NCBI GenBank assembly: GCA_016987375.1
Contig: PJRA01000274.1
Coordinates: 385,918 to 449,917, forward strand
From: Brachionus koreanus
Taxonomy: Eukaryota; Rotifera; Eurotatoria; Ploima; Brachionidae
Length of the DNA: 64,000 nt
Direction of reading: 5' to 3'
Under the pieces are notes generated by a model. That model was not told the DNA's origin. It was given only the letters and a program-made list of their open reading frames with translations, and did no database searches. Positions within the stretch are counted from its first letter, which is position 1. The number at the start of each line of letters is the position of its first letter. Of this stretch, positions 24,599 to 37,100 are shown one piece after another. Both the position numbers and the translations under genes were made by a program.

Positions 24599-25783
24599 TT
24601 ATTTTTCATAAAATATATAATTTGGTCTATAGTCAGCGTATTCATATTTCTTTGGTACAGTACTGGTGCTTTTTGCAACCAAATTATTTCCAAATATACA
24701 AGGCTTGAAACTCACGTATTTGAAAGAGCTTTCATCTTCCCTAAAAGGCTTATTTCCTTTAAAAAAAATGAATTATAGAAATAAAAGTTTGTGTTTTTAG
24801 TTACCTATTGTAATAGGAATTGTCAAAGTATCATTTTTAACTTTCTTTATTTTATCCTTTATTTTTGAATTAACTGAAACCAAAATGAAATAGTTAACTT
24901 TTAATAAGTTATGATTAAATGTTTGACATATTGGAGGAAGAGTAAGCATTCCATTTTTGTAAACTTCAGTTGAATTTTTAAGTATCTTTTTTGGAAATTC
25001 AAATTTTGAAATAACTCTTAAACTGGAATTGGCTTGTATATGAGTCTCTTGAAGCAAATAGACAAAAAATTTCTTAATGTCTTTAGTACTATCGTTTTTA
25101 ATTACCAAACCAAATGGTATTGACTGTCCTGGCACATAAGCACCTTGAAGAGTGTTTAAGGTTACGGAAATCGGTCCTGCATTTGAACATCCACATTTTT
25201 TAGCTATTTTGTCAATCTTAACTGAGTTAGGCTGTTTAAGATAGCGAAAATTGTTCAAATCAAGAATGCTAATTACGGTGAACGTGCGTTCAAATAGTTT
25301 TTCCAAATTTCCAACTTCACCACTTTCAAATACAACTTTATAGCAAATTTTTCCATATGGATGCTCATAGCTCGGTGGAAGTGAATTATTTAGAGGAATT
25401 TGAAATGAATAAGAATGTCGACCATTCTCTAAATACAAGCCTTTATCTCCTGTGCGTGACATTAGAACAACCTCATTTTCAATGATAGTTTCTTGAGCCT
25501 TGTAATCATTCTCAAGCTTCTCGTAGCTTTTTTTATATGAGCCACTATTATTCCTTAAAAGAGAAATTTTATTTAATCATAGTTTTGTCATTAATAAAAT
25601 ATACCATCGAATTTTAGCATATCCCAAAATTTTTAGCTTTAAATTAGAAGTGTAAATTCTATTATTGAGTTCAAAACTAACACTGCCATTAATCACTTCT
25701 CCAGCATAATAACATGGCTTATCTAAGGTTATTGACGTGTTTTGAAAATTTTTGTTAATTGAATTTTTCGATTTTTTCGGCAT
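24599..25783 (-). CDS. Arrestin domain-containing protein (ARRDC/TTM-2-like)
   Basis: Alpha-arrestins link membrane proteins to ubiquitin ligases and endosomal sorting. Minus-strand exons are 25783..25605, 25553..24805 and 24756..24599, 361 aa, all in frame. Arrestin-N features are ITLDKPCYYAGEVINGSVSF and YSFQIPLNNSLPPSYEHPYG followed by KICYKVVF. The C-terminal fold starts at ISVTLNTLQGAYVPGQSIPF, again followed by G. The protein is compact and I see no PPxY motif in the short tail, so direct NEDD4-type binding is not supported. The ATG at 25783 is chosen because upstream codons in frame lack another ATG; a TRIM-type ligand site is absent. Confidence 0.85.
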
Positions 25784-27962
25784 TTTTTTCGAATATTTTT
25801 TCCAAAAAGGCTGAGCATTGCCCTTTTTAAATAATGGTTTATAATCTTTCACTTAAATATTTAAATTTTAGCTAAAGTTGAATTTTAAATATTTTTTTAA
25901 ACAATCATTTCGTAATTTTGTATTGGTAACCTGAGAAAATATTTCCATGTTCAAACAGCAACATAGAAATATTCCATTTTTCTATTAAAGAATATTTTTC
26001 AATTCTTCAAATAAAGTATTTAATCAGTATGGCAAAATTTTTTTTTCGATTTTTAACATGAATACTATTTACCATTTTCTCTGTAATTTAAATTTTATTT
26101 TTGAAATTAAAAAGCAAATTGATTTTGTTTAAAAATTTTATTTAAATTTTTAGTTAAAAAAATTGGTCAGAAAATTTTAATTTTAAGAACGATTAAATTT
26201 TTTTATAATTTAAGATAAATGCAAATTTAACAAAAAAGTTGATAGCTAGAGATATTTGCCATTCAAAATTAACAAAAATTTTCTATAGCTCAGTACTAAA
26301 CACTGTAAAAATTAGCATAAACAAATTTATATGATTGCTGTTGATTTTTTTCTAAAAAAACATGGATAATTTTTTATTATTTAAGATTTAATTATAAAAT
26401 AAGTTTAATTTCTTTTAAAAGCCATAGACAAGCATTGTAATCATTAATATTAGATAATAAAAAAAGCCTTAAGTCGTAAAAGAAGCCAAATTTAATGAAA
26501 TTACATAAAAAAAATAAATCACAAAAAAATATATCTATATCTATTATTTAAGCTTTTTTTAAATTCAAAATAAATCCAAGCTTTTATAAGACTTTTTTTA
26601 AGAGCAAAGAAATAGCCCATAAATAGTCCAGCAAAAGACATATAAAGATTTCCTTAAGTGCTATAACTTATACACCTTTTTTTGTAAGACATAGAAAAAT
26701 TCGTCTTGACCTACTAATAAAGAAATTTAAAAAGGAAAATTAAATAAAATCATTTTGTAAGTTTTAATTTGATAAATTAAATAATTAGCCTTGATTGAAT
26801 AAAATTAAATAAAAATAAATTAAATTTTTTTTGATGTTAATTAAATTGAATTTTATTTAAATTGAGTTGAAATTTATAATGCAATAATTCTTTTGCAACT
26901 ATCCAATTATGAATTGATATCTAGTGTCTTGACGCCCATTTTGAACCAATTTGAGAAATTCTAAAAAGACAGTTGCTATGTTTATTTAGCTTTTATAAAA
27001 AAAAAAATTAACTCCTTCTAACCTCATATTCAAATCTCTTAATATGGCGAAAATATTTTCTTCAGCATTACCATTGTAAAAAAAAATAATTGATAAATAT
27101 ATTTGTGAATAATGATTTTTGTTACCTAAAATTTAATATAAGTAAATGCAAGTTTATGTCTTTTTAATTTTATTTTCTAATTAAAATTTGATATCTCTTA
27201 TTAATAATAAAGAATGATTAAATACAAAAAAAGTTTGTATAATTTAGCGCATGATTGAAAATTGAGCGCGATGAAAAAAGTTTCAAAATTGATTGAGCCT
27301 TAAGGTAACTCAACTAGTTAGAAAAAATCATATATTGAATTTTTATTATCTTGCTGGAACCTATACACAAATCAATGTCAGAATAAATTCAGTAAGCAAC
27401 GAATAGCAAATAGTGGAACTTGCTTCCCAGAGATTTCATCAAGTCCAAGGCTTTAAAACAAGTCGAATGTTTTTCCAAAGACTACCACAGTGCACTCATG
27501 ATCTGCTCTGATACTAATCATTCTGTAATTCAAAATACCACTATCAATAATGTAGAATCAGTAAAATTACTTAAAATCCGCTAATCATAAGAACATTGAA
27601 TTTTTCTTTTTATGATACATTTGTATTAAGTTATACAGTAATTAAACAGCATTTATTAATATTAGAATTGGAAATTAATTTTATCTTTATTCAATCAAAT
27701 CTTTTTTGAGCTTTAAAAATCTTAAATAGAAAAACAGAATAAATAACTGCTTTGTCAGTTTAGTTAAACTAAACTTGACCGTAGAATATTAACTATTATT
27801 ATTATTATTATAACATTTATAGAAACATAAAAAAAATCAGAACTGTTTCAAATATTTATTTGAAGTAATTTCAAAAATTAAAATTCATAATCTTATTTCA
27901 TATATACATGTTTATTTAAAATTTTGAATTTAATAATTCTTTATATTTAGTATTGATTTTGT
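25784..27962. other. AT-rich intergenic interval with possible decayed element
   Basis: A less A/T-rich patch at 27380-27540 has scraps of coding sense on the minus strand (LGLDEISGK in one frame) that could be LINE-derived, with several stops. A 19-base palindrome (AGTTTAGTTAAACTAAACT) lies near 27757-27775. Nothing firm. Confidence 0.35.
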
Positions 27963-30871
27963 TTAAAAAGTTTCCTGAGACCAAAATTTGAATGTTTTAT
28001 CATAAGCACATGAAACAATCCATTTATTATCTTGTGAAATATCGCAGCCCATTATTTTTTGCTCATGACCCTTTAACTCTTTTAGAGGAGTCCACCCAGG
28101 ATGGGCCCAGGCCTTTAGAGTATAATCATAAGAGGCTGTAACTAAATAATTGCCCTCGCTCTCTTAACAAAAAAAATATTATAAAATTTAACAAATTTTT
28201 CATGTTTACTTTGAAATTTAACTTTAGAAATCAGATTGTTATGAGCCGGAATGGTATATATACACTTGCTTTGCCTCAAGTCCCAAATTTTGGCGGTATT
28301 ATCTTCACTGCCTGTTGCTATATGATAGCCATTTGAGTTACAGTCAATAGAAAGTATTGATTTTAAATGACCTTCCATTAACATGATGCATCTTCCTGTT
28401 CTCAAATCCCAAACTCTTCCATAAGAGTCTTGGCCTCTATTTATTTAAATTAGATGGTTTTCAACTATGTATTTAAATTTACCCTGTGCAACAAATAGAG
28501 CCATCACATTGGAATGATATGTCCATTACTGGTCTGGAATGACCTTCTTGATGAAGAATCTCTTCAACTCTTTCTACGTCCCATAGTCGCCAAGAATTGT
28601 CATGACTTAAAAATTTTTAGCTAAAATTTTTTTTAATAATAGAATAAATTATCTACCAAACACAAGCGAGAAACCTTCCGCTTGGATGAAATTCTGCTTT
28701 AGATACTCTTGAAGGCATCATACCGTCAAGTTCTCCAATTGGCTTATCACTTAAAATTTTGAATTAATTGTCAGAAAACTTTTCTCTTTTAAATTCAGTT
28801 GATTTACTGAAATTAAATATCAAAATGTTGTCATTTTTGAAAAAATTATTTTTCAGTATATTATTACGTTGAGTCATAAAATTTTGCATTTTTTGATTTT
28901 AGGATCTTGGTAATTCTTTAATTTTAAGCCATATCAAATAAACAGAATTTGATTGAATTTTGATTCTGTTACGTCATTATTGGAAAAAGGTCTAGCAGCG
29001 ACAACAGTAATTCATAAAAATATTTTTGGTGTTAGGTGAAAATATGCTTAGAGCAAGAAGGGCAAAAAATGGTTTTTAAAGATTTAATAGTGGTGGTACG
29101 AGCCTTCAAAGTTGAAAATGTCAAAAGCTTATAGACGCTGCCGAGTTTTTCCTCAAGATTTGGCTTATTTGAATTTAAAATGACCCTTTGAATTTTTTAG
29201 AAAACTACTTAAATATCCAACAGTTTCTCAGACGGATTATTAATTTGATGAGAAGTGGAACTATTGACTAAATTATGATAACAGAAATCAATGGTTAGAC
29301 CAATCTTAACTCAGTCATGAAAACAGGACGTTTTGATAAAAACGATGATTCTATTTTTTGTGGAATTTCCAAGAGTTAAACACCTTGAGCTGATTTCAGA
29401 CAATTGTGTTATAAATGCATAAATGCAAAATTTTAATCTGAAAAATTAAAACAAATGTTTGCTTCATTTCAAGAAAAATTTCCTTCTTTGGTCAAACCAA
29501 ATCCAGGTTTGTTTCTTCATAATAACCCTAGACCTCATACAGCTAAAAGAAGAATGCCAAACACAGAAGAGCTTAAAGGATTCGAACAAATTCTTCATCC
29601 AGATAATAGATCAGATATTTCCCCTTCTGAAAATCATCGTTTTCCCTAGAGATGGCTTAAGATTTTGCTTAATAATAAACCGTTTATTAATTTTTTAATT
29701 CATAAATTTAAAAGTTGATGCTACATTTTTTCTTTGTCTTAGTAAAATAGATTTAATAATTTTTGAAATGTTTTTTTCAATCAGAAATCAAAAGACATTA
29801 AAAATGAATTAATTTTTGTTAAAAAATATACTTATTTTCATGGAATTATAAGTAAAAATAAAAGGTTAAACAAAGGGTCGAGTGTTAAAAAAAGGTAAAA
29901 AAAATTTAAAACAAAATTTTCTGACTCACATTAATATTAAACATTAAAAATCATAAGGAAAAGCTTACTCTTCCATATTCCATAGTTTCACACTGCCATC
30001 AAAAGCCGTACTGACCAAATTAATGCTTTTTGTATCCAAAGATATTGTTGATTGAGGATGAAATATAATTGATGATGCATTAACTGTATGAGCCGGTAAT
30101 GTTCTTATCAATTGGCAATCAGGCACAGACCACAATTTGCATAGACCACTCCATGAAGATATCGCAACCATTTTTGAATTGGGACTAAATCGACAGAATG
30201 ACAAGGGCCTTATGTCACCAATTTGACTTGAATAGTTTGCAAAAGTCTAAATTAAATCATTAATTTTTGGATTATAAGAAAAAATTTTTTACTCTAATAA
30301 AGCGATGTGATTCTTGAACTTGTGCTGTGCGATCTATTTCAGGTATTTGAGATTGGCTTTTTTGTAAAGCTACTCGTTCTTTGGCTCTTTTCAATGAATA
30401 TTCAGCGATCCAAAATCTTCCGTATAACATTAGCTCGCTACCTTCATGATACCAAGTGACTTCCTTAATTTATAAACCTTTAAAAAAATGGTAAATTTAT
30501 TTTTACTTTTACATTTTGACTTTCTTCTTCACGTTTTTCTTGCTCTTCTCTTTTTTTTAGTTTACGCGCAATTTCATCATCAGTTAGACGAGATACCAAA
30601 CTTTTAAGACGTTCTCTTCTCTCTGCTGGTCCTTCTCCAAATAAGCATATAGGCTCATGTAATTTACGCAAATTTGCTTTTACTTCATTATCGTCAGTAG
30701 ATACATGAATTGTCCTTGCCTGTCAAAAATTATTTAGTGAGCTAAGAAAAAATTGAAATTTTTTACTCTTCGACGTCTCTCGAATTCAGCTAATAATTCA
30801 ATTTGATTATCAGGAAGCTGGTCATAATCTTGGTAATATTCTTCATCTGACATGTTCTCTAAAGCACTCAT
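27963..30871 (-). CDS. PRPF4: U4/U6 snRNP protein PRP4 (PRPF4), WD40 protein
   Basis: Core component of the U4/U6.U5 tri-snRNP in pre-mRNA splicing. Eight minus-strand exons: 30871..30767, 30719..30507, 30463..30293, 30246..29969, 28749..28657, 28605..28483, 28436..28210, 28162..27963. They give 469 aa (human 522), and all phases agree. The splicing-factor motif is [22 protein letters not shown]40 repeats include [59 protein letters not shown] and [10 protein letters not shown]. The N-terminus ahead of EFERRRR is shorter than in vertebrates. Intron 4 (1.2 kb) is swollen by a mariner relic; the other introns are 46-73 bp except where noted. ATATTAG lies just before the A-run at the start codon. 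Confidence 0.95.
29270..29655 (+). mobile_element. Decayed mariner-type transposase fragment in PRPF4 intron 4
   Basis: The plus strand, opposite to PRPF4, encodes [20 protein letters not shown] directly followed by PRPHTAKR. This matches the mariner motif that ends in (H)DNARPHTA, which carries the second catalytic Asp; here the D is N. DNRNQWLD lies about 170 bases upstream with stops between. A stop follows the HPDNRSD..PSENHRF stretch, which corresponds to the SPDLAPSDYHLF motif. Terminal repeats were not found. It is dead. Confidence 0.7.
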
Positions 30872-31128
30872 TTTTTTCTAATATTTAATTAATTTCTCGT
30901 TAGATCATAGTGAGATTCTAAAATACCTTATTAGGGGCACTAGGGCAACATATCTAAATAATTTTTCAATATTTCCGATTTAATTTATTTCAGTTAAATT
31001 ATAAATAATTAATAAATACTTTATTAAATACTTGAATAAGAAAATTCGATTATTTAAATTTGGTTTAAAAAAATAAAAAAAAATAAAATAAAACAAAAAA
31101 AAATCAAACAAAATTAATTAAATTTCCA

Positions 31129-34100
31129 TTATTGTTTATTTAACATATTTGCTTTGATGTATGAAAAAGCGAAAATAAATTGAGCCCAGTAGTAGTCCTC
31201 TAGCTCAAGTTGTTTTCCATAAAATCCTTTTAAAAAATTTTATTTTAAAAATAAGCAAAAACAAAAAAATTTTTATCATTTTATTTTACCTTCTATGTAT
31301 TGAACATTTGATAAAAAAGTTGGAGGATTTGCCATTATTATGACGTATATTAGTACTGGATGCAAATCATCAGCACAAACCGGTGATTTAGCAATTGCTA
31401 GTAAATTTTGAATAATAAGCATACACTTTCTAATACAGGCCAATTTGTCCTGAGGAGTTCGGTATATATTTAGCCGTTTAAGCTCCATTTGTGCCGCTGT
31501 CCATGGACATTCCTTAAAATAAAGATTTAATGAAAAAGCTAACTAGTTTTACTCAGTTACATTTATGTAAATTGGTGATATTCCAATGAGCGGATGTGAC
31601 GGTGTGATCACATTTGCCAAATCTTTTAAGCACTCTGAGACCATGTTGTCTTTGTCATGGTCGATTTCTCCATTTGGATACATAACATAACTGTAAACTT
31701 TTGACAAGAGCAGTCTTTCGAGTGATAAATGGCATAAGTCGATCATTTCTTGATGACAACCAAACAGTATAGCATCATATTCTACTTTTAACTGCTGCAA
31801 ATATTTCTTAAACAAATCATACTTTTCATCAACAGCAACTATTTGACGAAAATCTCTAATAAATTTGTAAATTTGCTGTTCATTTTCTTTGGTCTCTAGA
31901 AAAAATAGAGTTACAACTGACGCAAAATGATTTGTACGTAGTTTTTGTTGCCATTCAGCACGTTGTAGCAATTTTTCGACCAAATTTAAGGTATAAAGAG
32001 TCTTTTGTTTGGATTTTGTTAAATATGTCATATAGTAAAGACGGCGAATGTAGTCTTTTTTTAGTGAACGTAAAAGTTTACGACATTCTTGATCACCATA
32101 AACAGACACACACCGAATAGTCTCATAGAGTTGGGCTTCTTTTTCTTTATCCTGTAAACTAATTGAATCATAAAGTTGAATTTTTAGATACATAACCAAA
32201 AAATTATCTTTATTATTCCTAAAAATTTGATCAAAATTAAAAAAAAAATGTTTTGTTTTTTAATTACTTTAAAAAATTATTTGGTGCGTAGTTATAAGAC
32301 ATACAATCTGGCCAGCTAAGCACAATTCTGAGTTTTTTTTTGGCATCCAAGAATGACTTAGATTGTTCCAAGCTAATCGGTTCTAAGAGAATATTTTGAT
32401 TTTGTAGACTATTATCAGACACATTTTTTGGCAAATTTTCCGGAATTGACAAATCGACTAGATGTGTTTCGTTGACAGAAAGTTGTTGTTTGAGTTGTGA
32501 AGGCTGTGATGTCGATTTAGATTGATATTTTTTGAGTATATTATCTACATCTTCTGCTTGAGAACTAGCTGAATTAGTTACTTGATCATTTAAGATCAAT
32601 GGATTATTTGAAAGTGATGGTTCAATGTTCTGTGCTGGAGCATTTTTAGACTTGTTAAATAGACTAAATCTATTAATGGGATTTTTTTTTCCATTTGAAC
32701 TGTTGCTTAATTTTTCGATTGTAGAGCTAATAGAAAATTTCACCGAGTTTGTATTGTTAAAAATCTAAATAAAAAATTTGATAAAAAATTTTGAATTGAA
32801 CGAAAAAAATCAAAAAAAATATCTTACTGAAGAAAATCTATTTTTTGCATTAGGTTGGTTTGAAGAGTCATTTTCTGAGCGTTTCTTAAGAATAAAAAAA
32901 AATTAAAAGCCGGTAAAAATTAAAGAGCATTAAAGCCAAATTACATTTGATTCGATGTTACCAGGCAATATATTGATAGCAGAGCTAGCAGATGAAGAAT
33001 AACTAATGGAATAATTATTAGATATTAAATTAGAGCTTGGTGCATAAGGGTTCTGAAGAGATTGTGTGGATTGAACAAACTCATTAAGCATACTTTGATT
33101 TAATGTTGGGTGGATAGAACTAGAATTGCTTGAGTATGTCGAGTATGGAGTGTATTTACTGGGACTGTTTGATTCAAAGTCTGAATCTGAATTGTTATTC
33201 ATTTCGGTACTCCATGCAACACTGTCACTAACTACGCTACAGTGATCGTCAATATTTTGATCAGTTTCGTTCGAAATCGGATTAACATTAGAGATTCCAT
33301 TTTGATTGGTTTGGCTTGAGGGATTATTTAAACTGTTTGATGAAGAGGCGTTTCGGTTTGGCATGGTATTGTTTAATGAATAATCCTTCAATAATTTTAT
33401 CAAATATTTTATGTGTTAAAACTATTTTTCGATTAGAATGATCAAATTTTAATGATCATGCTAATAAATTATTGTTAAATAAAGGCTTTCAAGTGTTTTT
33501 GAATCAAAAGATATTTTCTTTTACATCAGTCTTTTTATATCATTTAAAAATATATATAGAGTTTAATATGCCAAATTTTCTAGAAACACACCCCAATTTT
33601 TTTCAAAGACAAACAGTGGTTGTTAAATTCAAAGATGAAAATTTTTTTTTGTTAATCTGTACCTCCTCTTTAATAAAAATATGTTAGTTTTCTTTTTGGA
33701 AAAAAATTTTATGAGATATTCTCGTTTATTTTTTCGGTTTACTGCACACCATTACACATTTTTGATTTATCTCAGCACACTCTCAAACACACATTGTAAA
33801 TTCCGAAAGCCAATTAAAAATCTTTAATTCATTGCCTTGATGACAAGACCAGTGACTTAAAATCACATAAAACTTTTCAAAAAACGCGTTTTTTTCTAGT
33901 GCCCTTGTCAAATCCTAGAAATTTTTCAAAAATGACTTCATAATCATCTAAAAATAAGTTTCCGTTGGCATTTCTAAGGTTAAAAAAATATTTTTTTTGT
34001 GTAAAAAACATGTCAACCCACTCTTAAATGGAGTATAGAAATCAAAAATATTTCTTTGCGTTTTTTATATGTTCTTAAAATTGACATTTTTTTATTGAAT

Positions 34101-37100
34101 TTTTAAAATTTTAATTTGACTTGAACAGAATATGAAAATTGATAAAATACTTAAAATCGAGTCTTAAAGCCCATTAAAAGCTCATAATTTAGCAGTTATT
34201 ATTGAAGATTTGGTTAAGGAACTGTATTCTGTTTTTTGGATCTCGACTTAACAGTGGGCTGACATACTTTTTGAGATGTGTTTTTAAATTTCTTCAATTA
34301 TGCACCAATTTTAAATTTAATTTTTTAATTCTTTTTTCTTAAATTTAAAATATCTTGATATTTAGAACCATAAAATAAGTATTAATTTACAAGGAAAATA
34401 AATATTTGGTTTATTAAATGCGTTTTGCTTTTTTTTTTATAAAATTGATAAAACCAAGTCAATTTTTTTGGACTCATGTGACAAATATGCCATAAGAAAC
34501 ATTAAAAACTAATTCAATGTTTTGAATGCTAATAAATAAATCTTTAGATATTTTAATGTACTAAATTTTTTTAAAGCTATAATCTATTTGCATACAAAGC
34601 AATTATGATTTAAGCGAAATTAGATAAGCAGATTGATTAATATTTTATTACCTGCTCTGAAAAATTAATCAGATTTGATTGATTATTTGAACTTGAACTT
34701 ATCGTAGAACTTGAACCTGGTCCACTTCGTTGTGCTACAGATCTAGGCACAGATGAGCTGTCATCTATTCCTAACCTGTCATTTATCGGCTCATTAATAA
34801 CTGATTCAGATGCATCTGCATCCAAACTCCAACCAGTCTCGCTTTGTTCTTCCTTTGATGGATTTATTTTATTTATCTCGAATTTACAAAATTTGTCATT
34901 TATATCTTCACGATTGGCTTTTGGCACATTTACTAAGAGTTGAGGCTCGCGTAGTCCGTTTGTATTTGAACTTGGTGCATTGACCACTATGTTTCCCAAT
35001 GAATTAACGTTAGATATATTTTGAACTGTATTGTTGGCATTGCTGTTTCTACTAGAGCTTATATTTTGTAAATCTTCATGACTATGTGAAGAAGGTGTGT
35101 CCCGGCCACTTATAATTGGAGTGTTTCGAGCGCTAAAGTTATCAAAATCACTCAAACTCTCATTCTCAAGTTGATTGACTTCATTCTGATCATTATCCAC
35201 ATCATCGTCATTTGAAGATAGTGAATGACACTCTGTTGTTTCACAAGCCTCTGAAATTCCTTTTATTAAGAATAAATTTTATAAAAAAATTTGAATTTGA
35301 ATTGAAATTTGAAGTGAATTCAAGATTAAATTAAATTGACTTTTAGAAGAACCAATTTTTCAAAATGTTAGATTTTCAGGATCGTAGAATATGGTAACAA
35401 GTCATTTAATTAATTTTCCAAAAAAATTTGTTTCTATTAATTAAGTAATCACAATTTTAAATTTAAATAAAAAATAATTAATAATTTCGATAGCAATTTT
35501 TATTAGATCTAGATGAGTAAATTTTAAAAAAAAATTTAATCACATTTTTTAAACTGTAAAAATTTGTTTTTTTTTATAAAAATAAAATAGTACTTTTTTG
35601 CAAAAATATAAGACTAAAGTCGACTTTTTTTGAATATTTTGACAAAAAAATTACGAAAAATTAGGTGTAAAAAGGTTTAAAAATTTATAGATTATCTTTC
35701 GCAATTACTTTACCTCGAATAAATAATAACCAGTCTTTCAAAATAAGCGATTGATATTTGATGATACTCATCTAACTAGATTAATCTTTTTTGATTTTTG
35801 TTTTTTAGGATATTTTAAAATTTTGACTTTAAATTTAAAACTAATTTCTAGGGTAAATTGAATATTGTTCAAAAAATTAACAATATTAAAATAGATAGTT
35901 TTTACTTGATCCTGAAAATTAAATATATTCTTTCTAATGAAAAAAAAAACTCAAATCTTTTCTAAGAAAAATAAAAAAATTAAGAACAAATCCTAGTTAA
36001 GACTTGAAGCACCGGCAATGTCAAAATGATATGATCTTATGGATGTTTACTTATGAACTAATAATTTCATGCATCATTAAAGATTTAAACATAAATGTTA
36101 CACAATACAAATTTTAATATCTTAACAAAAATTAAACTCTAGATTTTTTCTTAGGAAAAAAATATGCAGCCGAATCTCAACTGAAAACAACTCATTAATG
36201 AATTGATATCGATGACTTTTGACGCGGGTTCACAGTAAGAGAATCTCGACTTTGATGAAAGTTTGATAATTTTGTTCCAAATTAACGGACAATTTATTCT
36301 AAATAATAGTCTGATGATGAAAATAAACCATCTGATGAAACACAAATCGACCAAGCTATTTAGTCAGCTATTCGAGATTCGATTGGGGATCAACCAGGAT
36401 GCCAACTTCTATTGTAAAATACTGCAGATAGTACTTCAAGAGCTGGAGTTGTTTAGAAGTTGGCGCGTCAATTTCCATAATAAACCGCTTTAATTTTGAA
36501 CAAAAACTTGTCTGACCACATATGCAATTTTTATTTGTTTGTAATTTCTCTGTGTCGAGCTATAGCTCNNNNNNNNNNNNNNNNNNNNNNNNNNNNNNNN
36601 NNNNNNNNNNNNNNNNNNNNNTAATTAAAATAAAATAAAATAAAATTAATTTAATTTATAATCCCAAGAAATTTTGTCTAATAATTTTATTTCCATAGAT
36701 TCTTAAGTTTAGATCAGCCTTTTCCTTGTTTTGTTTTGAAAAGACCATCGAACAAGACTTTTCAACTAATATTTTCATTTTCCCTTTGCGAAGCCAATCA
36801 TCTAGTTCATTCAAGTATTTATTGATTTTATTTTCTAAATTACCCTGTTTTTTATAAATAAAAAAAGTGACAAGGTCGTCTGCAAAAAGGAAGGAGTATT
36901 AATTGTTTGTTTTGTTTTTTCTAGGGATATCGTTAATAAAAATACTGAATAATAATGGACTAATAACCGAGCCTTGAGGTACACCTGCTGAAATTGAAAA
37001 TTCCTCAGTAATATGACCATTAACGTTTAATTTAAATTTCCTTGAGTCAAGAAAAGACTTTATCCAGTGAATAAAGTAGTATGAGAGGTTCATTTTTATT

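Noticed and set aside
27380..27540. Minus-strand LINE fragment
   Set aside because: Only a nine-residue resemblance in one frame with stops around it; noted under the intergenic entry only.
29182..29877. GACCCTTTG and its inverted copy CAAAGGGTC flanking the mariner relic
   Set aside because: Only about 9 bases match, the left one lies where transposase sequence should be, and CAAAGGGTCGA also occurs at 3055; not convincing as terminal repeats.
33472..33687. 71-codon plus-strand ORF in GAPVD1 intron 7
   Set aside because: F/L/I/K-rich and A/T-driven, no homology, antisense to an intron.
36151..36493. Two overlapping opposite-strand ORFs (67 and 76 codons)
   Set aside because: Neither has motif support. 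The best coding sense is in a third frame with several stops.
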